Below are positions 1-6,804 of a stretch of 10,076 nucleotides of DNA, one piece after another. Both the position numbers and the translations under genes were made by a program. This DNA is from Proteiniphilum sp. UBA5267 (GTDB lineage: Bacteria; Bacteroidota; Bacteroidia; Bacteroidales; Dysgonomonadaceae): NCBI GenBank assembly GCA_002411515.1, contig DHTF01000074.1, forward strand, positions 1-10,076, in the 5' to 3' direction. Numbering within the stretch: position 1 is the first letter of the stretch; the number at the start of each line of letters is the position of its first letter. The notes below the pieces were generated by a model. That model was not told the DNA's origin. It worked only from the letters and a program-made list of their open reading frames with translations, and ran no database searches.

Positions 1-1622
1 TAAGATTTGGGGGGAATTATAATTTTATCTATCAGCTCCTGGCGAGGTATACCGGATTGTTCACTCATCATTTTGATTGTGGCGATGGGGAGAATCACTT
101 TGGCCATTGGACTGTTCAATATTGAAAATTTGGAATTATAGGCTATCAGATCATCCTTCAGTCGTGGAAATTGCTGCAACAGCCATTTCAGTTTGGTATC
201 ACCGGAAAGAGTCAATGTTTCCGAGTTATCGTTTGGTATAACACCCCCGTTGCTTCCGGATGTGTATGTTTCGTTTTCTGTACCATGGTGAGCACCATTG
301 CCTGAAACCGAATCCGTACCCCAGGATAGCAGGCGCTGCTCCCCTTCGAGCTGACGGATATGGGTGCAATCCTGCATCATCTCCATCACACCACGGAAGT
401 TACCTTTGTCGTCTCTTACCGCTATATACACGATGTAGATAAAGAGATCCGGCTTGTTAATCCAGAACTCGGCTTTACTTTGTTCCCCACTGCGGAACTT
501 CTCAATAATCTCCTCTACCAGGTGGATACTTTTGGGAGGGTGGCAGTTGCGCACCTCACGATCGATCACACCCTTGCTTCTTGGGAAAACACGGTGTTTG
601 GTATCGGTGTAGAACTTTACCAGTTCATTTTCATCCACGAAAGAGATATCTACCGGCATATGCTGATAGAGCAGGTTAATCTGCTCCAGCGTCAGTTTAC
701 CATGGGCCACATCCAGCACCTGATCCTGTTTGTCGTTCTTAGTCTCATGGCCGTATTTGGCGAGCAGCGACGTCAGATCCTGCATAAAATCGTTCTGATC
801 CGCCAGTTGATCCGTTGCTTTTTCCAGTTTATGTTGCAAAGGATTATGCTCCTCGGCAATCTGCTGCCTGGCTCCCCCGGAATCCGGCAGTTCAATTCCA
901 AAGTAACCTATTTCGCGGTCACCCGACTTCAATTGTTCCATTTTGTCGGCAGGGATCAGTTTCAGGGAGGTGGGATAGAGAATCATCTCCTCCTTTTCCA
1001 TCAGGTCGCGCAGGTCGGCAGCCATCTCCTTGTAGGTGTCGATGAATGCTGTCGCATCGACCTGCTCGCTTTGCAATATCTCCCAGGCCTTGTTCATCTC
1101 GTCACGGATGTAATCGTCATACACCCACATGGTGGTAGTGGGCCGGTCGAAGCCTTCCCGCTCCAGTGCCGAGTAGAGTTGATTCTGTTTGCGACTGAAA
1201 TGCACTTTATAGGGCAATATCTGCTCCATCAGTTCCAGCCATGGATTCAGCATAAAAGGCTTCTGGGCAAGCGCATCACCCTGCTGCAGCAATTCCTTCA
1301 TTCGGCTGTTTTCCCGCAGGTAGGCGTCAATAGTATGGCCGTAGGGTAATGCAGTCTCCTCTGTGTTCATCAGTCCTTCAAAGACCTCCAGCATACCCCT
1401 GACATCCTCATTGCGGCACTCCTCCGGATCTTCATCCTTAAGCAGTTGCTCGGCTGCGGCAAACTCCGCAGCCGAGATCGTGCCGACTTCATTTTTCATC
1501 CGGGTCCTTGCCTTCTCAAGTGACAAATGGCCCTTGTCATACTGCTGTTTGATCTCCAGCATCCGTCTCAACTTGTCCTGATCGAGGCTGGCAAATATAT
1601 GATTGGTTTTCTGCTCTTCCAT
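1..1622 (-). CDS. DUF438 / hemerythrin-like / PAS / DUF1858 sensor protein (3' end at window edge)
   Basis: My reading of the minus strand gives 540 uninterrupted codons from ATG at 1622 to position 3; the next codon begins TA and is cut by the window edge, so it may be the stop. Domains in order: a DUF438-type helical domain (about residues 10-85), a helical hemerythrin-like region (about 125-240, with H141 in HFSRK and EKEEMILYP at 209-217), a PAS domain (about 318-430, with MPVDISFVDE, RNCHPPKS and AEFWIN, all typical of DUF438 proteins), a polar low-complexity linker (about 435-470), and a DUF1858 domain (about 472-535). No signal peptide or membrane segment is visible, so it should be cytoplasmic. 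The family is thought to sense redox, oxygen or haem, but no precise reaction is established. The position that in my memory of the family is Glu in RKEN is Gln here (Q146), so metal binding may be altered. It lies downstream of the sigma operon with its own predicted promoter. The domain call is firm, the role is not. Confidence 0.88.
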   Translation of the reverse strand, partial: MEEQKTNHIFASLDQDKLRRMLEIKQQYDKGHLSLEKARTRMKNEVGTISAAEFAAAEQLLKDEDPEECRNEDVRGMLEVFEGLMNTEETALPYGHTIDAYLRENSRMKELLQQGDALAQKPFMLNPWLELMEQILPYKVHFSRKQNQLYSALEREGFDRPTTTMWVYDDYIRDEMNKAWEILQSEQVDATAFIDTYKEMAADLRDLMEKEEMILYPTSLKLIPADKMEQLKSGDREIGYFGIELPDSGGARQQIAEEHNPLQHKLEKATDQLADQNDFMQDLTSLLAKYGHETKNDKQDQVLDVAHGKLTLEQINLLYQHMPVDISFVDENELVKFYTDTKHRVFPRSKGVIDREVRNCHPPKSIHLVEEIIEKFRSGEQSKAEFWINKPDLFIYIVYIAVRDDKGNFRGVMEMMQDCTHIRQLEGEQRLLSWGTDSVSGNGAHHGTENETYTSGSNGGVIPNDNSETLTLSGDTKLKWLLQQFPRLKDDLIAYNSKFSILNSPMAKVILPIATIKMMSEQSGIPRQELIDKIIIPPKS

Positions 1623-1649
1623 ATGTGTCGAAAATTAACTTATCAGACA

Positions 1650-1681
1650 CAAAATTAAGGAGTTTACAGCCAGGTTGCAAT
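1650..1681 (-). promoter_or_regulatory. Predicted Bacteroidales-type promoter for the DUF438 gene
   Basis: On the minus strand a perfect -7 element TAATTTTG (1650-1657) is preceded, 20 bases upstream, by ATTG (1678-1681), a three-of-four match to the -33 TTTG. The spacing fits the Bacteroides primary sigma-factor consensus of about 19-21 bases. Transcription would start near 1643-1646, giving a leader of about 22 bases before the ATG at 1622. It lies in the 150-base gap after the outer-membrane protein gene, so the DUF438 gene is probably transcribed independently of the sigma operon. Read from sequence only. Confidence 0.5.
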
Positions 1682-1772
1682 ACCAGATAATAGCTATTTT
1701 TCTGTTCACCACATCCCTACTGATAGGCAGTATACCACGGTTTTGCAGTATGACAATCCCGTTATGCCATCA

Positions 1773-2678
1773 TCAGAAATATAACTGGAGACCAACTGTA
1801 CCCTGATTGGCTTCAGGCCCTTTATTTTGTAGAAAAACGGAAAATGGGGTGTAGGACATGAAGATACCAAAGTCTCCAATTCCAGCCTGTAGCAATAGAT
1901 CAACCGTAACGGGACGGATATTCAGGTTGCCCGGTTGTTTTATTTTACTTTCACGTCCGTTGCCACTTAACCAGATTTTGGAAGAGGAGGCAGTCTTGAC
2001 CTTACCCACCACACCTGCATTCAGGAAGATAGTTTCTGACCGTCCGATGGGAAAATTCACCTCCAGGAGCAGGGGAAAGGTAAGGTAAGTAAAATGGAGC
2101 CGCGAGTTTTTCAATGTTTCTTCCGACGTACTGATCACTGTTTTATAGTCAACCACCTCCATAAATTTGTTTGTCTGCAGGTGCATGGAGTTGAATTGGA
2201 TACCAAAGCCCGTCACCAGGGAGAGGCCGTTGTTGCCCAGCTTCCAGTGATCGTCAAAAAAGTTCAGGTTGTACTGTAGCGACCGGCTTAAATTGAGAGA
2301 TGAAGCCATCTCTCCGTCGAAGTCCCATCCAGTAGGCATATTCGAAAAGCCGATGCCAAATCCGGCCCAGTGCGATGCTGCGACATTGCGTTTGCTTTTC
2401 GGTTTGAAAATATCGGGAACGAATATGTCGAACTTGTTTTCATAACGGCGTTCCACACTTTGGTCGTCCATAAAAATTCCCTCATAAATTTTATTACTCC
2501 ATATTGTATCACCCGCTTCGTTTTGCCTGTAGACAGACACATTGATTTCGTCGGGTTGTTCCCGTATAACCACCGTCCGGTCCTGATAATGAAAAGTGGT
2601 ATCGGCTGGAAAGAAAGAGGAAGCGTTCACACAGCTCATGCTGGCCAACAATGCAAGAATTGTAAAAAAAGTTTTCAT
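1773..2678 (-). CDS. Outer-membrane beta-barrel protein, last gene of the sigma-factor operon
   Basis: A 301-residue protein with an N-terminal signal peptide (residues 1-19, hydrophobic stretch followed by a likely cleavage after VNA). An N-terminal region of about 90 residues resembles no family I know. From about residue 100 on there are alternating aromatic and hydrophobic strands typical of a small porin-like barrel: GFGIGFS, LSLVTGFGIQF, LTFPLLLEVNF, IFLNAGVVGKV, VDLLLQAGIGDFGIFMSYTPF. The last residues GLQLYF end in Phe, the usual outer-membrane insertion signal. It follows the secreted small protein by 51 bases on the same strand and is probably co-transcribed with the ECF sigma and anti-sigma genes. 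Such barrels are common at the end of Bacteroidales ECF operons and may be the regulon's output or its signal source. The substrate, if any, cannot be read. Confidence 0.8.
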   Translation of the reverse strand: MKTFFTILALLASMSCVNASSFFPADTTFHYQDRTVVIREQPDEINVSVYRQNEAGDTIWSNKIYEGIFMDDQSVERRYENKFDIFVPDIFKPKSKRNVAASHWAGFGIGFSNMPTGWDFDGEMASSLNLSRSLQYNLNFFDDHWKLGNNGLSLVTGFGIQFNSMHLQTNKFMEVVDYKTVISTSEETLKNSRLHFTYLTFPLLLEVNFPIGRSETIFLNAGVVGKVKTASSSKIWLSGNGRESKIKQPGNLNIRPVTVDLLLQAGIGDFGIFMSYTPFSVFLQNKGPEANQGTVGLQLYF

Positions 2679-2729
2679 TGATGATATGTTTAATTGTGTA
2701 ATTGCGTGACGATGTCTCCTGGGAGGTTG

Positions 2730-3170
2730 TTACTCCCTTACAAACAGTTTGTTGATTAGCTCTTCCGATTTGAGATCGCCCTCCATGTATATCAGAGTGG
2801 CCTGTTGATCATCCCCAATTTTGAAGAGGATGTACCGGTTCATTTTTTTTCCTTCATCGGGAAGCTGGTAGTAGCCTGAACGTATGATGCCGTTGCTAAT
2901 CACCTCCTTGATTTTTCGGGCCTGCTCTTTGTCGGCATTGAGGCACTGTTGCAAATCGTCCGACAGAGGAGCCTCGTACCGCAGGGTGATACTGCGGTAT
3001 AAGCTAAGCCGGTAGTTCTGTACCGCTTCACCCGACAGGATGACCATGGTGCTTCCCTTCAGCTTTCCATACTTCTTAAAGATGCTGTTTATTTTCAAAT
3101 TCTGTCCCTGTGCCGAGGCCATAAAAAGGAGCATTGCACAGCAGAAAATAATAGTTCGTATTCGTGTCAT
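2730..3170 (-). CDS. Small secreted protein of unknown function (DUF6108- or DUF4252-like)
   Basis: A 146-residue protein with a clear signal peptide: basic MTRIR, a hydrophobic core (residues 6-18) and a probable cleavage around ASAQG (18-22). The mature part is about 125 residues, mixed alpha/beta, with no further membrane segment and no catalytic motif I recognise. The segment STMVILSGEAVQNYRLSLYRSI (about 40-61) recalls small secreted proteins encoded beside ECF sigma factors in Bacteroides, tentatively DUF6108 or DUF4252; this is from memory. It lacks a lipobox cysteine, so it is likely a soluble periplasmic protein. It lies 40 bases after the anti-sigma gene and 51 bases before the barrel gene, on the same strand, which suggests a shared envelope role. 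The function is unknown. Confidence 0.72.
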   Translation of the reverse strand: MTRIRTIIFCCAMLLFMASAQGQNLKINSIFKKYGKLKGSTMVILSGEAVQNYRLSLYRSITLRYEAPLSDDLQQCLNADKEQARKIKEVISNGIIRSGYYQLPDEGKKMNRYILFKIGDDQQATLIYMEGDLKSEELINKLFVRE

Positions 3171-3210
3171 AAGTGTACCTGTTTACCTGTCCGTTTCTTA
3201 TTTTATTATT

Positions 3211-3663
3211 TTACTCCCCCATCAGGCGAAGTTGTTCTTCCAGCATATTCTCTTCTGATTTCACTTTCTCGAACGATGTTTCAGCATATGCCCGCACCAC
3301 ACCAATTGTGGTAACCTTTTCCCCGTTTATCCAGACGCTGTTTTCTGTCAACCCGTGGTCATCCCCTGCTATCCGATTCAGAAGGAATACCCCCAGCAAC
3401 AGGCATGCAGCCATCGATGCGATTTTCAGGAAGCGGATACGCCTTGTTTTTTTATTGTTGTCGACAACCGGCACATCCTCTCTCAACCCTTTCAGGAACT
3501 CCGTCACGCTTTCCTCCTCACTGAAATAGGTAAAAAGAGGTGCAATTTCTGCCAGCTCATCTGTCGGAGTTACCTTACTAAAGTACTGCCGGAGCCGTTG
3601 CTCTTCCTCCCGTGTTGTCTCACCCTGGAAATATTTATCCACTAGTTTTTTCATCTCATTCAT
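3211..3663 (-). CDS. Single-pass membrane anti-sigma factor (putative)
   Basis: A 150-residue protein: a cytoplasmic N-terminal part (1-77), one transmembrane helix (about 78-97, KIASMAACLLLGVFLLN, preceded by basic KKTRRIRFLK) and a short periplasmic tail (98-150). The start, with KYFQGETTREEEQRLRQYF (10-28), is the helical pattern seen at the N-terminus of Bacteroidota anti-sigma and FecR-like proteins. The periplasmic part is far too short for a full FecR sensor domain, so this is a minimal anti-sigma rather than a TonB-linked FecR. Its ATG (3663) overlaps the stop of the sigma gene by four bases (ATGA), implying translational coupling and fixed stoichiometry. It would hold the sigma factor at the membrane until a signal, perhaps sensed via the downstream secreted protein or barrel, releases it. 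The family is inferred from topology and context rather than a diagnostic motif. Confidence 0.75.
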   Translation of the reverse strand: MNEMKKLVDKYFQGETTREEEQRLRQYFSKVTPTDELAEIAPLFTYFSEEESVTEFLKGLREDVPVVDNNKKTRRIRFLKIASMAACLLLGVFLLNRIAGDDHGLTENSVWINGEKVTTIGVVRAYAETSFEKVKSEENMLEEQLRLMGE

Positions 3664-4214
3664 AAAGCATCCTGTTTTATTCCATTGTGTCCGAAAACGC
3701 CAACCCTGGTTTCTCTTTTCTGCAGACAGTTCAGATACACTTCCCGCAGTTGTCTCCTGGCCCTGGAAAGATTATTTCGTACCGCTTCGACGGCAATACC
3801 CGTCAATTCTGCAATTTCGTCCGTCTCATATCCCTCAATCTCCTTCAGCCGAAGTATTTTTCCTTGCAGTGGAGGCAGCGCAGCAATGATTTGGTGAATG
3901 AGGGCATGTTCCTCTTTTATTTCCAACAACTCATCCGGAAGATGTGCCGCCGCTTCGGCATGCTGCAGTTCTTCGAGGGGTTCCCCGGGATGTCTTCCCC
4001 TGATTTTGTCGATGCTGATATTTTTGGTCATTGTCATACAATAGGCTTCCATGTTCTCCGGTTCGCCAGATGTCCGGCACCGGTGCCAGAGCTTCAGACA
4101 TACTTCCTGCACCACATCCTCCGCATCTTCACTATTTTGTGTGATACGTTTTGCGACGTGAAGCAATGCAGGTCGCAACTCTATGACGGTTCTTTTGTAT
4201 GCAGCAATGTTCAT
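3660..4214 (-). CDS. ECF-type RNA polymerase sigma factor (sigma-70 family)
   Basis: 184 residues, normal for an ECF sigma factor. Region 2 spans about residues 8-75: NSEDAEDVVQEVCLKLWH (27-44) is the core-binding region 2.2 pattern, and AYCMTMTKNISIDKIR (57-72) covers the -10 recognition part. Region 4 spans about 103-160: LPPLQGKILRLKEIEGY (113-129) followed by the helix-turn-helix TDEIAELTGIAVEAVRNNL (131-149) and SRARRQLR, which would contact the -35 element. It is the first gene of an operon with the anti-sigma (4-base overlap), a secreted protein and an outer-membrane barrel. A 13-bp palindrome lies 8 bases upstream of the start and could be part of its control. Start 4214 is chosen because region 2 begins directly after it and no better Met lies upstream. 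Cytoplasmic; probably autoregulated, as is common for this class. Confidence 0.94.
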   Translation of the reverse strand: MNIAAYKRTVIELRPALLHVAKRITQNSEDAEDVVQEVCLKLWHRCRTSGEPENMEAYCMTMTKNISIDKIRGRHPGEPLEELQHAEAAAHLPDELLEIKEEHALIHQIIAALPPLQGKILRLKEIEGYETDEIAELTGIAVEAVRNNLSRARRQLREVYLNCLQKRETRVGVFGHNGIKQDAL

Positions 4215-4221
4215 TTCTACT

Positions 4222-4234
4222 TATACGACGTATA
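4222..4234. promoter_or_regulatory. 13-bp palindrome upstream of the sigma-factor start (possible operator)
   Basis: TATACG and CGTATA are perfect inverted arms around a single central base (4228), lying 8 bases before the ATG of the sigma gene. A partial further copy of the half-site, GATACG on the minus strand, lies about 20 bases farther upstream (4246-4251). The position overlaps the expected leader or transcription start, so a dimeric regulator or the mRNA leader itself could use it. AT-rich DNA can produce such symmetry by chance. Confidence 0.3.
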
Positions 4235-4384
4235 TAAATGAAAAACGTATCATCGGAATGAATTATTATCTCAGAAAATAGCGATAACCAAGGGGAAGAG
4301 ATGTGCGAATTTCGGGCTGAAGAGGTGCACAATCCCTCTGCCTCAACCTATTGATGAGGAGGCTGTCTCCAGAAATAAATAAGA

Positions 4385-4456
4385 CGGCTGGACGGGATCA
4401 TGCTGGTGGATGGCTACACCAAACCCGAAGCCGCAGGAACAATTAGACTCTGCTAA
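4385..4456 (+). pseudogene. Remnant of a luciferase-like monooxygenase gene (C-terminal fragment)
   Basis: In the plus frame starting at 4385 the reading is RRLDGIMLVDGYTKPEAAGTIRLC, then TAA at 4454-4456. IMLVDGY and the following EA match the C-terminus of the intact monooxygenase at 7998-9014 (residues 313-319, then E and A): nine of 13 residues are identical, and about 28 of 39 bases match between 4394-4432 and 8931-8969. The match fades on both sides, and there is no start or domain body upstream (a TAA occurs at 4379-4381 in another frame and no homologous sequence is recognised). It therefore appears to be a decayed 3' end of a related gene, not a functional peptide. The short length leaves some chance of coincidence. 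Confidence 0.5.
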
Positions 4457-4467
4457 AAAGGGGTAAT

Positions 4468-4797
4468 TCAAGCTTCTTTCGCCGTACTGTAGTCGGGAAA
4501 AATAGCGAATATGGAGCTGAAGCCCGAAATATCAAAAATTTCTTTTATTTGTGGTTGCATACCGAATATTTTGAGTATTCCTCCCTGCACCTTTACCTTC
4601 TTCTGCAAAGTCAGAAATATGCGTAACCCGGAGCTGCTGATATAATCCAAACCGCTGCAATCAAGGTAGATCATTACACCCTTTTCATTATATAGATGTG
4701 CAATGTTACCTTCGAACTCGTTGTAGTTGGTTGTGTCGATTCTACCGTCTATCTCAACCAAATAACCTTCATCTGCTTTTCCAATGGTTATCTTCAT
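4468..4797 (-). CDS. STAS-domain anti-sigma factor antagonist (SpoIIAA/RsbV-like)
   Basis: About 109 residues, a single STAS domain. Visible marks are the first strand MKITIGKADEGYLVEIDGRIDTTN, the strand VMIYLDCSGLDYIS and the conserved loop SSSGLRI, followed by the helix FLTLQKKVKV and FGMQPQIKEIFDISGF. In SpoIIAA/RsbV the serine two before the Gly of this loop is phosphorylated by an anti-sigma kinase; here that is the middle Ser of SSSG (residue 55). Phosphorylated STAS proteins are inactive and are re-activated by SpoIIE-type phosphatases, exactly the enzyme encoded just upstream. I prefer the start at 4797 because it gives the standard STAS N-terminus and lies 7 bases after the phosphatase stop; an in-frame ATG at 4827 would add ten residues and overlap the phosphatase gene by 23 bases. 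The gene closes the operon. Cytoplasmic. No partner kinase is encoded in the window. Confidence 0.92.
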   Translation of the reverse strand: MKITIGKADEGYLVEIDGRIDTTNYNEFEGNIAHLYNEKGVMIYLDCSGLDYISSSGLRIFLTLQKKVKVQGGILKIFGMQPQIKEIFDISGFSSIFAIFPDYSTAKEA

Positions 4798-4804
4798 ACG
4801 TTGT

Positions 4805-6748
4805 TTATTTTTTTTCGTTATTTCCATTTTCTCCCCAGTAAGTGATACACATCATGGTGATGTCGTCCGACTGCATATGCCCATTCACAAAATCTTTCAC
4901 CGACTGCTTCACCCTGTCGGTCAATTCCTTAGATGACTTTTCTCTGTTTTCAGCAAGCGCATGGATCAGCGCATCCTCGCCGAAAAGATTTTTGTTTACA
5001 TCTTCGGCTTCTGTCACGCCATCGGTGTAGAGAAAGATCTGATCCGACGGATCCAGCCTGACCGTCTCATCACGATAGTCAAATACCTCGAATATTCCCA
5101 CCGGAATGGCTTTGGTATTGCCGAACATCTGCGGTTCTTTATCTTTGTTCAGCCACACCGGGGGGTTGTGCCCCGCGTTACAATATTGTAGCTCACCGGT
5201 TCGCAGGTTCAGGATACCCACAAAGAGGGTGACAAACATGTTGGACTCGTTGTTGATGGTTAGCGTCTTGTTGACCGACTGCACGATCTGTGCAGCACTT
5301 CTGTTTTTTTCCGACATCGAACGGATCAGGGTAATCGTCACAGCCATAAACAATGATGCAGGAACCCCTTTTCCCGATACGTCTCCAATGGCAAAGCAGA
5401 GGTGGTCATCACCAATCGGAAAGAAGTCGTAAAGATCGCCTCCCACCTCCATGGCCGACTCCAATGAGGCATACAATCCAATCTCCGGCAGGTTGGGAAA
5501 TGGTGGAAAGATGTGCGGTATCATATCCGTCTGAATGCCACGCGCAATGCGTAACTCGCTTTCAATCTTTTCTTTTGCTGAAGTGGTCTCCTTCAGGTCG
5601 GCAATATATTTGCTAAGTTCCTCCTGCATGAACCGAAAAGAATCATGCAGTTCCATCATTTCATAATTATCTCCTACCGCGGGCAGTTCGGTGTCGAAGT
5701 TGCCCCCTGCAATGTTTCGTGCCGTGTGAGCGAACTTGGTGAGTGGCCCAATTTGTTTGTTGATGATCCGCACGGTAGCAATAATCAACACGGTCAGTGC
5801 CACTATCGAAAGCAGGAAAATCATGATATTGAGGTTCCTCAGTCCGGCATACATCTCCCGGTGAGGATACACCACTCCCAGTGACCATTTTGAGGAGGGT
5901 ATTTCAGTGTGATAAATCCAGACATCACCCAGCTCCTTCAGGGTTACCTTCGAGAGCTTGCTTTTGCCGCTGATCATGTCGCGTCCTATCTCCCTTAGTC
6001 TCGGTTCATCAATCTCCTTTGCATAGGTAAAAATAGTCTGGTTCATGATGCGCGACGCATCAGGATGAGTCACGTAGACCCCATTCCCAGATATCAGGAA
6101 AGCATATCCCGTGTCAAATATTTTTACCGAGTTCACAATCTCGGTGAGAAACTCGAGCGAAATATCAATTGTGATGATCCCCCCTAACACTCGGCTGTTG
6201 TTGATGTTTCTGTAAAAAGGTGCCGAGTAGGTAGTCATCAGTACCCCTCCGCCACCTTCATCGTAATAGGGTTCCGACCAGTATGGTTTCTTCAGTAAAG
6301 CCGGAATCTGATACCAGTCCATGATGAAATAATTATACGCAGGCGACCAGAGATCATGGCTCCGGATCTCCTCCCCGCTGCGATAAGCATAGGGTGCAAA
6401 GGCATATTGCTCTTTCGAGAACATATGGGGTTCAAAAGCAATGGCGCTTGCAAAAACAGCATCGTTGTTACGCACAAGCTGCTCTAAAAAAGCATAGATT
6501 GAATCTTGGGAGAGCGCATTGGTTTCCATTATCCAGGCCAGGTTATCGGGGATCATCTCTGCCGGGCTAATGATTTCTTCTATCTTGTAGACAGCGCTTT
6601 CAGCCAGGTGAATGGCATTTTCGCGGCTCTCTCTTTCGATGGTTTCACGGGCAAAGAGGTAATAGATGGTAAAGACCGATCCTCCCAAGATGAAACAAAA
6701 GAGGAGCACTCGAACAATTATTTTAAAGGATAGCCTGTTCCGATTCAT
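4805..6748 (-). CDS. Membrane Cache-HAMP-SpoIIE serine phosphatase
   Basis: A receptor phosphatase of 647 residues from the start at 6748 (numbers below count from the alternative ATG at 6787, 13 residues longer). Transmembrane helix 1 lies at about 22-46. A periplasmic double-Cache-like domain spans about 50-315, with WSPAYNYFIMDWYQIP, KPYWSEPYYDEGGGGVLMTT and GGIITIDISLEFL, the hallmarks of dCache sensors. Helix 2 lies at about 320-343, HAMP at about 344-395, a helical linker at about 396-425 and the PP2C/SpoIIE domain at 425-652. Metal-binding acidic residues are in place: D451 in GGDLYD, D469 in GDVSGKG, D589 in YTDGVTEA and D641/D642 in SDDIT, so it should be active. It would dephosphorylate a STAS antagonist, presumably the one encoded next. 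Upstream is a periplasmic binding protein gene. I chose 6748 because MNRNRLSFKIIVR directly precedes the first helix, typical of inner-membrane receptors. The domain call is strong; ligand and target are inferred. Confidence 0.94.
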   Translation of the reverse strand: MNRNRLSFKIIVRVLLFCFILGGSVFTIYYLFARETIERESRENAIHLAESAVYKIEEIISPAEMIPDNLAWIMETNALSQDSIYAFLEQLVRNNDAVFASAIAFEPHMFSKEQYAFAPYAYRSGEEIRSHDLWSPAYNYFIMDWYQIPALLKKPYWSEPYYDEGGGGVLMTTYSAPFYRNINNSRVLGGIITIDISLEFLTEIVNSVKIFDTGYAFLISGNGVYVTHPDASRIMNQTIFTYAKEIDEPRLREIGRDMISGKSKLSKVTLKELGDVWIYHTEIPSSKWSLGVVYPHREMYAGLRNLNIMIFLLSIVALTVLIIATVRIINKQIGPLTKFAHTARNIAGGNFDTELPAVGDNYEMMELHDSFRFMQEELSKYIADLKETTSAKEKIESELRIARGIQTDMIPHIFPPFPNLPEIGLYASLESAMEVGGDLYDFFPIGDDHLCFAIGDVSGKGVPASLFMAVTITLIRSMSEKNRSAAQIVQSVNKTLTINNESNMFVTLFVGILNLRTGELQYCNAGHNPPVWLNKDKEPQMFGNTKAIPVGIFEVFDYRDETVRLDPSDQIFLYTDGVTEAEDVNKNLFGEDALIHALAENREKSSKELTDRVKQSVKDFVNGHMQSDDITMMCITYWGENGNNEKK

Positions 6749-6804
6749 GTTAATAATATGATAACTCAATGGAATATAACCATGCAATCATTTGAAATTT
6801 AGGG

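Larger units (their letters stand above)
4215..4467. other. Intergenic region between the sigma operon and the STAS gene
   Basis: This 253-base gap separates two minus-strand operons and must hold the promoter of the sigma gene and the end of the phosphatase/STAS transcript. I find no exact TAnnTTTG element and no convincing terminator (hairpin plus T-run) on the minus strand. It contains the palindrome at 4222-4234, a short inverted repeat GGAG-GCTGT-CTCC (4358-4370), and the monooxygenase gene remnant starting about 4385. No intact gene is supported. Confidence 0.6.

Noticed and set aside
360..1349. A 329-codon open frame on the plus strand
   Set aside because: It lies fully antisense to the DUF438/PAS gene, whose minus-strand translation shows recognisable domains throughout; the plus-strand product resembles no family and is rich in His, Leu and Gln as expected of a shadow frame.
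3687..4241. A 184-codon open frame on the plus strand opposite the sigma factor
   Set aside because: The minus strand encodes an unmistakable ECF sigma factor over the same bases; the plus-strand product has no domain or sensible start context.
4132..4332. A 66-codon minus-strand frame spanning the sigma start and the gap
   Set aside because: It overlaps the sigma gene in another frame and has no family resemblance; it is most likely chance.
6749..6804. A separate promoter for the phosphatase gene
   Set aside because: The 56-base gap has no TAnnTTTG element on the minus strand; co-transcription from upstream of the binding-protein gene is simpler.
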